From NCBI GenBank assembly GCA_009869945.1, contig WIXG01000097.1:164419-228418 (forward strand): a stretch of 64,000 bases of DNA, read 5' to 3'. Of this stretch, positions 49,196 through 61,668 are shown one piece after another. The first letter of the stretch is position 1; each line of letters opens with the position of its first letter. This DNA comes from Mesaphorura yosii. Lineage: Eukaryota > Arthropoda > Collembola > Poduromorpha > Tullbergiidae. The translations under genes and the position numbers were made by a program. The notes beneath the pieces are model-generated. The model had not been told where the DNA came from and did no database searches. It saw only the letters and a list, made by a program, of their open reading frames with translations.

Positions 49196-49739
49196 CTAAG
49201 GTTCCAAAATGCGCCCACTCAATGGACGGTACGGCCTGTCAACTGGATAATGCACAACTTCGCGTGATGGAATTGGTTCGTACTCCAAATTGACTTCAGG
49301 CGCGCTCGCTGGTGGAATGCTCACGTCAGCCTCTGCGTCAACGGATTGTTGTGGTCGCTTCAGTAGAATGTTCACATTTGTGCCCGCGCCTGCCGTACTC
49401 TTGAATGCGGCTTTGATGACTTCCTCGAGACGGTAGTTTGGCACAACAACGTTCAGCTGCTGCGCTTGTCCAGTTCCCTTCAACCACAGAATATCTTCAC
49501 GTTGGATAACGCATGGATTGGTTGGAATGCAATTGAAGGAATAAACTCCTGGAGCCGTTTCCGTTCGCTGGCATTTCACTCTGGTATCGCAGTTGCTCGA
49601 GCTTGTGAATGATTTGAGCTGCGGTCTTGCTATCACTGACGAGATAGCCAAATACACACCAATTATCTATAGACAAAAAGAGAGACTTTAGATGGTTTTC
49701 CTTCAACCAGATTGTTAGTCTTACCAGAATGCTCTTCAT
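49196..49739 (-). CDS. Unrecognised secreted protein family, copy 1
   Basis: A 15-base exon (49725-49739, MKSIL) joins a second exon ending at 49196, giving about 161 residues. The signal peptide (IGVYLAISSVIARPQ) spans the intron. The mature protein has four cysteines (CDTRVKC, FNCIPTNPC), then IQREDILWLKG, QQLNVVVPNYRLEEVIKAAF, NVNILLKRPQQSVDAEADV, a Pro/Glu stretch, and the end YRPLSGRILEP. These blocks are nearly invariant in the two copies ending at 51322 and 54530. This copy differs most: a Ser-rich start (SFTSSSNC) and an STAGAG linker. I know no family with this pattern. It might be a cuticular, haemolymph or egg-coat protein, which is a guess. It converges on AREL1, 185 bp away. Confidence 0.78.
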
Positions 49740-51321
49740 TTTGAAAACTTATTTAACTTATTCGGAATGTCTGTATCCACAATGTTCAAGAACTAAAGCT
49801 CTAGCCAAGAATGAATTTTAACTTACGGAAGGGCGAGAGTTTTTATACAAAAACCCAAAAGAAGAATAAAAGATTATGCTAAATAAAGTAACAGGTCAAG
49901 TCTTACATGCAATCATAGCATCTTCTTTTATTTCTTTTCGGCAATTGCAATTATTGTACAGATTTTCTTGAAAAGTAAAAGAATATGTCCTTAAGAGATT
50001 AGGCATCTCGTTAACGTTGAATCACAAGCTAATGGCTTTAATTTTAGAATAGTTGTCAAATACGTACTTGGCCTTTCACCTCTAGCCCATAAAATCAACT
50101 TTTATTCCCCATTCTTGTACTTTGTAGCTTATGGGTCATGTCATGCGTCCATGCTTTTGACATAATGACGCAAATTTATGTGAGAGTGTTGATCTAGTTG
50201 GCATTGGATAAGACACGCATTACTGCTTGTCACAATTGCAATTCACGAATGCATTTCTGGTACAATTGTGACGCATCGTGTTCCATTTGATTCTATTTCC
50301 AGGCCATTTTTCGCATTTCAGCGATTTTCCGATTCTTTTATGTAACTCGCCTTAGCCGCCCACGTGCCCACCCACTTTAAAGAGAAATCACCCAATGCGC
50401 ACCCTTTTAAGCTGATTATCGTTCTCATTATTCATATTTAACAAAATCAGCAGCGCAGAAGCAAAGAATTAAAGAATAAAGTTGTCACCTTAATTCTGTC
50501 CTCAAATACGAAAGATATTAGGGTCATGATAACGCCAAGTAAGAAAAGTACGATAACGATGACACTTCGTTGAAGTCATATAGCTCACCAGAAGGTAAAC
50601 TCAAGTTGCATCACTTGAATCACTTGCCAATTACGTAATCTAATACGAAAAGTCTGAATTCATTCTCCAACAAGCCAATTGATTTCAGATTTCTGCAGAA
50701 TTGGCTGTTAAAGTAAACGAACCGGTCATCAGCTTGCCATGCTGGTCTCAATCAGATTCAGACATTTTGACTGCATTCTTAATTTCCGTGAATATAACGG
50801 GCAAATCAACGCTCAACAATCCGTCATCTCAAAGTGAGGAGCGTACACGCACACGCTTGAAAACTTGCCCTGCATCCACTGCATTTTCGCATTTCTTGTT
50901 TAATTGAGAGTAGCATAACAGCGCATTCGTCTAAGATGCGCAAAAGCCTACTGTCTGCTACGTTTTGTTAATGACGACCGGTCGAATATTGCAGCTTGAC
51001 AACTTTCAACCTAAACCACCTCAAATCGAATGCAACAATCTAAATGCTTTTACTTTCGTGAAGGTAACGTCAAGGTCACTCGGTCGAAGGCAAATCGAAG
51101 AGACAGCATACGAAACCGGGCATGAAGCAGTACAAAATTATGACTGAAGATTTATTTTATAATTTTTACGGAAATGTCTCGATTTTTTACAAAAATACAA
51201 AATTCAGATGAGTGTAGAGCAGAAAATTATGAATAAAGTGGATCTTGGTCGGGAGGAGAACATGGATAACATTAGCAATATCGGATCAAATAATTGGCCG
51301 AAGAGGAAAATAAAAGGGTGC
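49740..51321. other. Intergenic spacer between family copies 1 and 2
   Basis: It holds the copy 1 promoter and, at its right end, the copy 2 3' flank (minus-strand AATAAA, plus-strand tttatt, near 51151). Plus-strand frames here are unsupported. No degenerate extra copy of the family was found. Confidence 0.45.
49841..49848 (-). promoter_or_regulatory. TATA box of secreted-family copy 1
   Basis: Read on the minus strand this is GTATAAAA, about 105 bp before the ATG at 49739. The other two copies have the same element at nearly the same distance, which supports it as a core promoter. Confidence 0.6.
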
Positions 51322-52006
51322 TTATGGTTCCAAGATTGGACCGCTGAGAGGGCGGTATTGCCTGTCAACTGGGTAATGGACGGTCTCGCGTTGAGGAACT
51401 GGCTCGTACTCCAAGTTGACTTCTGGGGCGGCTGCTGGTGGAATATTAACATCAGCTTCGGCATCGACGGATTGTTCTGGTCTCTTGAGCAGAATGTTGA
51501 CGTTGGTGGCACCACCTGGGGTGCTCTTGAAAGCAGCCTTAATGACTTCCTCGAGACGGTAGTTGGGAACGACAACGTTCAGTTGTTGAGACTCGGTTGT
51601 TCCCTTCAACCACAGGATGTCTTCACGTTGGATGAGGCATGGGTTCCTGGTGTCGCAAGTGAAGGCGTAGACTCCGGGGCTGGTCTCAGAACGCTGGCAC
51701 GTCACTCTCAGGTCGCAGGCACCACCGCTGCTGCTGCTGCTGCTTCCATACTGGGGTCTAGCCAGGGCGACTGAGACAGTCATCAAAAATACCTAAAATG
51801 AAAAGAGAAGTGTTTGAAAAGGACAGCGCACCAAAGAATGAAGGGACGCGCTATGATATGTATCCACAGTTCAGTCTTTCTCCAGCTGTTCGTTGTGAAG
51901 ATCCAAATGTAATGTTTCAGGTTGCAAAAAGATTTCTATTTTCCACTAGGCCTTTCAGAGGTTATGTGTCACTAAATTAAGGCTAACTCACCAAAATAGA
52001 CTTCAT
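51322..52006 (-). CDS. Unrecognised secreted protein family, copy 2
   Basis: Exon 1 (51992-52006, MKSIL) and a second exon ending at 51322 are separated by about 200 bp and join in phase 0, giving about 161 residues. The signal peptide is completed by VFLMTVSVALARPQ. A Ser-rich spacer (YGSSSSSSGGAC) precedes CDLRVTCQRSETSPGVYAFT, then CDTRNPCLIQREDILWLKG, QQLNVVVPNYRLEEVIKAAF and NVNILLKRPEQSVDAEADVN. The end is RQYRPLSGPILEP. The four cysteines and the C-terminal block align with the copies ending at 49196 and 54530 without gaps. Long plus-strand frames (for example 51208-51774) are antisense shadows. Confidence 0.8.
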
Positions 52007-52108
52007 TTTGAAAAAGATGCTGCAGAGTTCCACACGAATGACAGAAGCACAAAATGTCTTGAATTTACTCAAGATGAGGAATGGACAGATCGTTGGAAAC
52101 GTGTGCCC

Positions 52109-52117
52109 CTTATAAAG
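52109..52117 (-). promoter_or_regulatory. TATA box of secreted-family copy 2
   Basis: On the minus strand this reads CTTTATAAG, about 105 bp before the ATG at 52006, matching position and form in the other copies. Confidence 0.6.
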
Positions 52118-53389
52118 CCTTTGCGTCATGAAAAACACACGACGCTTCGCTTCATGGAATTAAGCACATGCAGTGCGGGCTGTCTTCCACAGCATCGTAT
52201 CTCATTAATCATCATCACCATCAGTTTGTTCATCTCCAAATATTTAAAATGCAAATTGGGTACATGGCACCGTAATAAAGTGTGTGACTCCTTCAGAACA
52301 TGTGTAATTTTGGGTAAAAATACCAACAATGATACCCAACACCATGCGCAAGTATAAATAGTAGTCATTTGGAGGTGTACAACAATGTGAATTAAAATTA
52401 AGAAAAATCATTAATTTTATAAATACTTGTTAGCTTTCGGCGTATCACAATGCAACCACAGTCAGTGGTTGCAGTTATGAAGATGAGCTTCTTCGTAATA
52501 AGAGTTGAAAGCTGTCCTTAGCCTTTTTTCTTGTATTCGCGTAAATACGAAACACTTTCACGACCACGAACATGGAAATGGTACGACTCTACTCGGCAAT
52601 GCAAACTACGATGTGATGTGAAATGTAAATTAGTTTGATAATCACCTTGATTCGATCTTCACTTAAGATTGGAATCGTATCTTTTATGATTGTAGTATGC
52701 TTCTTGTTTCATGTGTCACTCACGACACAGGTTTGGGTTATTTTTCGCCTCTCGTAGTGGATGACCCTTAACGCTCCTTCATTCTCGAAAGCTCATTGAC
52801 GCGCTCACTGACGTTGCTCGCGTTTGCTTTGTTCTTCTTGGAATTAATTATAAGTTCGGTCAAGGGCAAAATGGCTCTTTGTGCTCCTCTGTGCGGCCCC
52901 AACACTGTGCTACCTGATTCAGGAACTTGTCAGAAATATTGACGAAATATTCAATTTTATGACATGTTGATTGCTATATCTTTCTCGACTGAAATTAGTC
53001 ACCGTGTATTCGCAGACTAATTGGTGGCTAAGTTTCGTCTGAAAGTTAACCTTTGCCCAGGCTACTGAAATGTAGCATGCCGGAATCTTGTTTGCCTTCC
53101 AGCTCCCACCTGTATATTTGGAATTGCCCTACGAAATTGAAGTTTAACTAATTGTAGGAAATGCATGAAGGACGCTGTCTAGGTACAAATTTAACTAAAT
53201 ATCATGGGTTTCTAGACTGTTCGGCGCGTGATGTGGAAACGTACAGACAAAACTGAATGAGGCCACAGATCTCTAGTGAATTTCAGCTGAAAGCGCCGAG
53301 AATGGCATTCTTTAGATTGTGTAATTGGTGGACGCGTCAGGTAGGGCGAAAGTGATTGAATTTAGGAGTTTTCATCTCAGAAAGGTGAC

Positions 53390-53626
53390 ATGATGGTAAA
53401 GACTCGAGGGATTGACGATTTCACGATTACTAGATTAACTGCTTCACAGGCTTCACTGGTTGAGACCACAAGTCATTTTCTCTGCAAAATCTCTGCGAAC
53501 GTTACAAAGCGAATCATCAAAAAAAATCAGCCAATCACAAGCTCTCAGGATGAGTTTTCGAAATACGCAAGAGTTGGTGATAAAATCAAACTAACATTGA
53601 ACGAGCTTGCCCTTACAAATTCGTGA
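53390..53626 (+). pseudogene. Possible GET1/WRB-like fragment
   Basis: A 78-residue plus-strand frame contains QDEFSKYARVGDKIKLTLNE, which resembles the coiled-coil motif of GET1/WRB tail-anchored-protein receptors (DEFARYARLERKINK in human). The upstream and downstream membrane helices of that family are absent and the next exon is not obvious. Either a small degraded copy lies here or the similarity is accidental. Confidence 0.25.
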
Positions 53627-54529
53627 GTTCTGAATATCAATTAATTTGCACGTTTATGCGCTTTGTTTTGAATTACGCATAAACTCTGTCATCATGACCC
53701 TGTTCGATGACTAATGACATTTTCAAGTACAGTGGACGGTGGAAGAGTTTTCGCAAAAGGGGTGTTTTCTTGAGTTATTGCTCCTTCTCAAAATCGCAAA
53801 ATCGTGATGCTAATTTCTCGCAATCGTTTACCATCTGGTTTAACTTCAAGCATGTATTACGCAATCTTCGGCGGCAAGTCGCATTCGCATTACGCATTCT
53901 TAATAGTCTCGTGCAACTCCTATTGTTGACTGAATCTGTTTGCATTGTCTTTTTTGTGTAGACTACATTGCACTCTGCTGCAATTTGCAATTCTAAAGCA
54001 ATAAAGTGAATTGGTCACTTCCTGCCTGCGTTATAGTCAAACCAGCTTCCCATGATAACGGGAAGAATTACCAGACATCAAATGCTTGGGTTTTATCCGT
54101 TGTTATATCGTAATTTCTCGACGTGAACGCCAACCGAAAAGATTCTACACGGAAGAAGAAACTTCACAAGTTACAACGGAGATACAATGTTCCAAAGAGA
54201 ATTCCGTTTTGTATAACTACGCAATCAACTACGAAACTGAAGCCTCTTTGCAATGTTCTGTGCAATGGAGAGCCCAGTTTAAATCGAGAATTTTCGTGGA
54301 AAGATAAACCCAAACCAAACTTGGTCGTAAAACAATAAAAACGTACGTGTTTTTGGCGATTTATTTAAAATACAGGTTGCGCACAAAACTGTCCTTAAAA
54401 TCACATAAAACTAGGTCTAGACATGAATGACTAACAGACTTATAAGCGATTGTTAACATAAAAGGTATAATTTACTGTTTTGTCTTTGGATACTGCAAGA
54501 AGGAAAAGATTAACAGAATTAGTGTACAT

Positions 54530-55154
54530 TTAAGGTTCCAGGATGCGTCCACTGAGTGGTCTGTAGGGCCTGTCCACTGGGTAGTGAATGGTCTCACGTG
54601 GTGGAGTTGGTTCGTACTCCAAGTTGACTTCTGGAGCAGCTGCTGGCGGAATGTTGACATCAGCTTCGGCATCGACGGTCTGTTGTGGTCTCTTGAGCAG
54701 AATGTTAACGTTGGTGGCACCACCTGGCGTGCTCTTGAAGGCGGCCTTGATGACCTCTTCGAGGCGGTAGTTGGGAACGACAACGTTCAACTGCTGTGCT
54801 TCAGTTGATCCCTTCAGCCAGAGAACATCCTCACGCTGAATGACACATGGGTTGGAAGTGTCACATGTGAAGTCGAAGACTCCTGGAGCCGACTCACGGC
54901 GCTGGCACTTGACAGTAAGGGCACAGTCACGCCCGACTCCAGTGGAAGCGATTTGCTGCTGCTGCTCGTAGGGGTTGGAAGGAGTTGGGTATGAGTATTG
55001 CGGTGCTGCGACGGCGGCAGCCACGGTCATCAAAACTACCTGTGCGCAAACAAATGTCAATGTGTTAATTACAACGTGAACAAGTTCCGAGTTTATCCTA
55101 ACTTGACAATACGAGCGTGCTGCAACAAAGATGACTTACCAAAACGGTCTTCAT
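54530..55154 (-). CDS. Unrecognised secreted protein family, copy 3
   Basis: Exon 1 (55140-55154, MKTVL) joins exon 2 at about 55038 in phase 0, giving about 174 residues. The signal peptide ends near VVLMTVAAAVAAPQ. The spacer before the cysteine core is longer than in the other copies and Gln/Tyr/Pro-rich (YSYPTPSNPYEQQQQ). The core is CALTVKCQRRESAPGVFDFT, then CDTSNPCVIQREDVLWLKG, QQLNVVVPNYRLEEVIKAAF and NVNILLKRPQQTVDAEADVN. The end is RPYRPLSGRILEP. It is closest to the copy ending at 51322 in the core. All three genes share strand, intron position, four cysteines and promoter layout, so they form a tandem array. Function is unknown. Confidence 0.8.
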
Positions 55155-58100
55155 ATTGCAATCCTTTGTTCGTGTTATGTAATCGGCACAGTGGCACGTT
55201 GATTGTTGAGATGAACGATGTATTGTTGTGAATGGTTCACGAATTACGGAAGGAGGCAGCTTTATAAAGCTCTCCACGCTCTGTGCATTCTCGTAGCATT
55301 GGAGGAGACAGAAGTAAGGCACGCCGCTGTGAAGTCAGTAAAGTGGACATCTCGTTTAACTAATTATTACCCTAATCTTACCACTGGTAAGTGTATGCTA
55401 ATCTGTAACTGGCTGCTCGGTGCTCAGTCAGTAGCTTCTGCGCCAATTGTATTCCTTCTCATGATCTCATGTATTGAGAGCACAAGGAAAACAAAGATCT
55501 CCTGGCGGCTACGACTGACTGACGTGTGTGTACTTTGGACGAATTGGCATGCGTACACGTTCGTGCATGTGCCTCATTGTTGAATCAGATTGTTGATAGT
55601 GCAAGTTGTACAGCACAGCACTCAATCATAATTTGGGATACTTGCATAAATTACCATGCTGCTTTACCCTCCAAAGCCAACAGCCAATATTCGTCTTGAA
55701 AATTCGCAATTCGCACATACCCTTTTCATTCACCTTAACCTTTTTACCAAACTGGAAACCCAAATGTCCCATCCCGTCCCGTCATCGCAGTCGTAGTCGA
55801 AGTACAACAATCACTGCAATTACTAATCCATATCCATATCGCTCGCCACTCATTACGAGCCAGTGCATCAATGAAAGTGAATTGTACGTAATTATTATGC
55901 ATCGACAGTTAATGTTATGTATCTGTATCATCAGCAGTGCGCAAGAAAACTACACGTCAACGTCCTACAAGACAAGACAAGTCACAAGAGATTAGGCGTA
56001 TAATTATTTTCTCACTCGCCTTCACTGCACTGCACAGAATGATGAAACAAAGAGATCGACCCTAAACCATAAAGCCTCAAGGTTACCGCTGATGGCTGAT
56101 TATCCCATCACGATTATAACAGCGCACTGAGAAGCGTCTTCGTCTTGGTTGGAAACAAAAGTCTCAAGTCTGTGTTTTGGCTGAATTTTTTACAGTTTTG
56201 AGCTAGATTTGTCATGCATGGCTCTCGAATGAACGTTCACGAACGGTTTTACTATGTGAATGACATAATAATAACAAAGATGTGAAGGTAAACAGATTAA
56301 ATGAGGTGTGGTGAGGTTTAGCGTTCTGTGTTGGCGTACGGTCACAGGAATTACGAAACAATTCGTGAAATGACGCGCGCTGGATGCGGTAATGCGAATT
56401 ACACAGACGCGGCGCGGCTTTCAATGACATTGAAGATCCATCCTCATCGCAGCCGCAACGTAGTGGTTTGACATTCGGCATAATTACTACCTTTATCCCA
56501 AGAAATTGTGGCTACATGCCTGTAATTTTGACAGCAATAATCAGCAACCTTAAAATACGCTCTTTGCAAGCTAATCTCATCTCAACTCATCAATTCGTCC
56601 AATTTAAAAGGTCACTGTCTAATTTATTTTGGCTTTTACACTTCGAGCATGCCTTTTTGTTATCTTAATTACTTTTATAAGATAATACATCACATAAGAC
56701 AGAATTTACAAAATGACAGCGGAGAACAGCGCGTAGCCCCATTAAGACATGGAAAGTGGACAACAAATCAACGCTGACGCTGGCCGATAAGAAAATAGGT
56801 TGGCGATGGTGGCATGAGGCAAGACATTTAGACTGGATGTATGTAAAATGAGATTAAATGGAGTTGATGCCAGTAATTATTAAGTGAACATGCCGCCGAA
56901 CAAGAATTACATCGCATTCAGCAATTTGCAATCAGATTTTTTGCTCCGGCGTGGCGTGAAGATGCTCCCATTTAATGAAGTAAATAAATACACCCAAACC
57001 ATTAAGCTTCACGCGACCAGCGAACCAAGTCGCGTCGCAAAAAATTGTGCCCAAACTGCATTTTCTTGGTAATTTGCATGATTGCGTAACTCAACGCGAT
57101 TAATAATCGTGCCTTCTTCGTATTGTTTTTGGGACAGCGGCAGCACTGCCACTCATGAAAGACGAAATGACGAGACGGTCAATACAAGCAGACGCAAAAG
57201 GATGTAAATGCAGGACAACCCAAAAATTCGTTTTTATCAACAAAAATGAATTTTTGCTTCTGGCTAGGACGCTTGGGTCGTTATTTTGAGTCAACAGTCA
57301 CGTAATTAGTATTCTACTATCTGCTTTAAAGGGGAAATGAAATACTTATTAACGTAAACAGTAGTCACCTAATTACTCAGAACCTCAGCCGTACCGAGGA
57401 GTTGAATGGGAACGACCGGACGAAAGCGAAATTTATTAGTAAGACGCACGACGACGACGAGTCGCTTCACTGTGCGAGGAAATGTAGGACAAGAGCAACT
57501 TGTACAAGATTATGTTGTACCGTCTCATTCATTTCTCGCGAATGGCGAATCCACCAATGTCTGCTCGAAGTTACAGCATCGTAAATGTTTCATAGCTGTT
57601 GTGAGCAGAATCATGAGGAAAATGGGAAGAGGCTTAGAAATTGGCGAACTGTGAAAAAGTCGAACAAACAACACAAGACGAAAACATGGGACAAGGTGCA
57701 CAAAATTGGATATGAGCGGTGAGCTCAGCGGAATGAAATTCGAATGGTAGAAGGTGTGATTCAGCTTTGACTCATCGCATATTACTAATATTGCAAGCAC
57801 CGATTCTGTACGCTCAAACGCATTTTAGCGTACACGCGATTTGTACGATTATATCCCCGATCGAAATCCATGTGAATCTGTGTAATAAACAAGTTGCGCT
57901 TAAATTACGATGCTCAAAACGTAAAACTGGCGCTCACGTTGGGTCATTTTTCGAACCATGCTTGATGAGAATTTTAAGGCCCTACATATTCAAACCTCAC
58001 AAACCAAGAGTTCGATAACGAACCATTTCGGTGAAGAAATCGCCCATCGAGCACTTGATCACTTTAAATTGCAATATTAATCACTCAATTGCTGACTTTT

Positions 58101-58818
58101 GTAATCCAACAATAATTTACAGGTATGAGAATGTGGAGAATTTGAAAGGCAAGAGTACAATTGTGCTCGCGTGTGGGCACGTAGGCGCAGGCGTGCACGA
58201 ATTTAGAATGGTCGTTGGTCATCAAACAACTTAGGTGTTTAAATTGTAATCCAATACGTAAAAGGTTGCAAAATTGTACCCCAATTAAATAAATAGCTTT
58301 TTTGGTGTCAAAAGCAGTTCACATTGTTTTGTATTTTGCATGTTGCACACTCCATACGGCCAAGCGACTGAGTGACAGATTAATTAATTGGCCCTTTCGC
58401 GCGAGGGTGTACATACTGACAAACTTGTTTGGCTTGTGGCACTTTAATCCCAAAATGTCCATAAATTAGAACAGCAAACTAGACATGAGTCATTTATTGG
58501 TAAGCTTGTTCCAGAAGAACTCATAAAAAAGACAACTTTGTGAATTTGCGAACGCAGAAAGCTACAAATGGAAATGCAGCGAACGAAGAATGTTGTCTTT
58601 GTTTTGCCCATGAACGAAACATTTATAAACTAGACTACGACTAATATGCAACGTCCATCGCGTCTCAACCGCAGGACACCTGGCAATTACCTGAGATTAA
58701 TGACCATGATTAAAATATACAGGTTTGGATAAGTTCCAGAAGTCATAAATGCAATTGAGAGAACTGACCTGAGCCATATTACTGATTAGTCCGTCTAACT
58801 CCACAGAGAGTTTCTACA
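55155..58818. other. Intergenic region
   Basis: Divergent promoters of family copy 3 and the metalloprotease flank it. It is AT-rich with many short chance frames. A TATA-like tataaac near 58624 lies about 195 bp before the protease ATG. No RNA gene, repeat or hidden coding exon was recognised. Confidence 0.4.
55260..55269 (-). promoter_or_regulatory. TATA box of secreted-family copy 3
   Basis: On the minus strand this reads GCTTTATAAA, about 110 bp before the ATG at 55154, in line with the other two copies. Confidence 0.6.
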
Positions 58819-61668
58819 ATGCTCAAGTACATCATTTTACTTGCTGCCCTTCACGGGTGCCTGGAATCAGTCGATTGCCAGCAAAAGAGTCCTATCCACG
58901 TTAGGGTGACATCGCATCTTCAGCCGAGGACAAGAACAAAGAGGGCAGATACTCCTCATTACAGCGTCCAGCTCATAACCACGGACAATAAACTCGTATC
59001 AGACCTTTCTCTAGTTCCAATACGTAAGTCATCGTAGTATGCGGGTTTACGGCCTAAATGCAGGCTGTTCATACTGTATTGACTTAAATTCAAAGGAACG
59101 TCGGTTTTCTCGTCGAACTTCAAGCTCAGCGTTGGAAAAGCTGACTCCAATGGAAATTTAATCCTCGAAGAGGTGCATCTCCCAAATGCCGACTTCGATC
59201 CAGAGGAAGGAATTTACGTCGATGAGGAGAAAGAGGCTGTTTTGAAGCTGTCGAAGTCAACTCTTGAACTTGTAAGCTACCGCAAGACGCCGAGTACACT
59301 ACGAATTTACCTGCAACTTCATCTTGGGTTTGTAAGTATTAATTTTGATGCTTAGAACGGCGTTCTTCAAGGAAAGTCTCTTACGTTTGAGAATGGCCAA
59401 CATTTTCTGATCGAGCACATGAACAATTCGGATGTTCCCCACAATGATGGTATTTTGCCTAAAATTATTAGTTCAATTCGACACGATGACGATTGAGTAC
59501 AGTTACGTTGATTCATAGTTGCATCTGTTCACCAGCCCCTTATCAAAAGTCATGCTTTGAAAAAGAGAGCAATCTCTCATCCACGGCAATATCAGCCTGA
59601 GCTGAGCATTGTTGTGGACGCCAGCAATTATAATGACTTGCATCAGGACCCAGTGAACATCCTGAACTACTTCGCCGTTCTGATGCACGCTGTGAACACT
59701 CGGTACGCAACCATTCGTGACTTCAAAGTCAACTTCACAATTGCCGGTATCACAGCCCTGAAGTCGCCAGAAGATCAGCCATTCATTACTGAATGCTATC
59801 AGCGATCCGTGGGAGGCGGTTGTGATGTCACTGGTGTTTTGATGGACCTTTTCTCTCGCTGGGCTTTTAAGAACCGTGACGTGCTGCCAACAAGTGACAT
59901 GACGGCGCTTGTCCACAATGTCACTCCAGGAGCAAATGGCGCAAATGGAGCCGGATGGATTGCGAGCGTTTGCAAGAAGAATGTTGCGAATGTGACGGAC
60001 CAGAGCACAAGTGTGGTTGCTGATCGTGGAGGGTCATTTGCTGGTGTACATACAATGACTCATGAACTAGCACACAAGTGAGATCCATTCCTCAGGAAAA
60101 GGGTCGAGTCTTATGCCAGTTTCCAGCTCATTGTCCTAAAATTTTCAGTCTTGGAGCACCGCATGACGGAGAAATGGTGGAAGGCCAGGATGCACGATCC
60201 TGCCAGTACTCTGACGGATACATAATGAGCTATGCAAAGTATGGCTGGCCAAATAAGTTCCGATTTTCACCCTGCAGCATAGCATTAATGAAATCCTACC
60301 TCGCGTAAGTGCAACGAAAATCCAGACTAAAATGTACTTAAGATTATATGGCATTTCTACGATAGGGCAAACGGGTCATGCTTGACCATAACGAACAATC
60401 CCGATGACCATCCTCCAGCGAGCACTCAAGGTGGCGAATTTGTGTCGATGAATACGCAATGCCAGACGCAATTCAAGTACAACAAAAATGTTTTCGCGTA
60501 CACTTACGGTCGAGATTACGACGAGCAATGTAGAAAATTGGTTTGTGTAATTCAAGCGCTGTACTATCCCGGAGATCAGCAAGTGGTTTCTGACGGCTAC
60601 TATCCAGCAGAGTTGAGCAGCTGCGGTGTCAACGGAGTGAGTCGACATACGCGCTAAATACTGAGTCAGTTAATGTTGCCAGTTTCTCAAGGATTGCATT
60701 TGTTCCACCTACAGGTATGTCAGGATGGAGTCTGCGTCAGCCGACCGAGTAAGTTTTCAGATACGTTCTTTACGAAAAACAAAAATAATATTGCTAAATC
60801 CTAATGAAGGTCTCAGCTCTCAATGCAGAGCTTCGTTGGAAAATGACAAGGCATCGGTCGACACATCCCTGCTACCTGACGCGCTCTGTCAAAATTTGGG
60901 ATGCACGTATTCCAATACGAGAGGAATCGCACAGACCAGACTTCTGGGTCGGGCTCCATTGGAATTTTCATCATGTGGAGTGAATGGGGTGAGAGGAACT
61001 TTGGAGTAGAAGTAAAAATATCTTAATTCGGGGTTTAATTACAGCGCTGCATTAACGGTACGTGCCGACAACCTCCTCCTGCACCAGGTAAGGCCTCAGA
61101 AGCGACACGTGCAATGAAATTTAAAACTCACTACACGTGGATGCATGGTGCAATAATAATTGCATTAATTTCGTAGATATGACTCGCCAATGCCAGGTTC
61201 TACTGAACAACTCAAATGCAATGGTAAAACCGACAGACAGTTACGGTATCGTGACAACGGATGTCCAGTGCAGTTATCTCACATGCTTTGTTCCTCCAAC
61301 ACCTTATCAATCTCCACTGCCACCGCTGGATTTCTCTCCTTGTGGGGAGGCTGGGGTACCGTTAGTCTTGTACAGTCTTTACTAATTAACTAACAAAGCG
61401 AAGCTTTGTGCAGTCTTTACTGTCCTTGCTGTTAGCATTACCCTTTTCGGAAGCGTTGACATGTGACAATAATTCCTATTTTCTCTCGCAGAACTTCTGC
61501 TTCCGAGGAACCTGTAACACGCCTTCCGCACATTCGGATCTGGAGACTAGAAGAACAACCATTGGTTCCGGTGTAGGAATTTTTCAACGTGGCTTTAGAA
61601 AGTTCAAGGGCCTTTTTGGCACACTCTCTCTTGGAATTAAAGGTCTTTTCCGTGGTCGAGCCGATTAA
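58819..61668 (+). CDS. Secreted reprolysin-type (ADAMTS-like, M12B) metalloprotease
   Basis: About ten exons give roughly 640 residues. The signal peptide (YIILLAALHGCLES) is followed by a pro-region with TKRA, a possible furin site, and later LKKRAISHPRQYQPELS before the catalytic domain, which starts near LSIVVDASNYND. The zinc site THELAHNLGAPHD spans an intron after about 60077 and keeps the three His, the Glu and the Asp of reprolysins. The Met-turn is YIMSYAKYGW. Three Cys-rich repeats follow, each ending in CGxxGxC-type spacing (SSCGVNGVCQDGVC, SSCGVNGRCINGTC, SPCGEAGNFCFRGTC). The C-terminus is a basic amphipathic tail (GIFQRGFRKFKGLFG, LGIKGLFRGRAD). There is no thrombospondin repeat. 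Tick and other arthropod secreted M12B proteases have this plan. The 59271-59354 intron has an in-frame alternative. Confidence 0.85.

Larger units (their letters stand above)
52007..54529. other. Intergenic spacer between family copies 2 and 3
   Basis: It contains the copy 2 promoter, the copy 3 3' flank (minus-strand AATAAA, plus-strand tttatt, near 54360) and the possible GET1-like fragment at 53390-53626. Other frames show no domain. Confidence 0.4.

Noticed and set aside
51208-51774. 188-residue plus-strand frame rich in Trp, Gly and Leu
   Set aside because: Exact antisense of secreted-family copy 2; the same happens opposite copy 3. The minus-strand frames have signal peptides, introns and cross-copy conservation.
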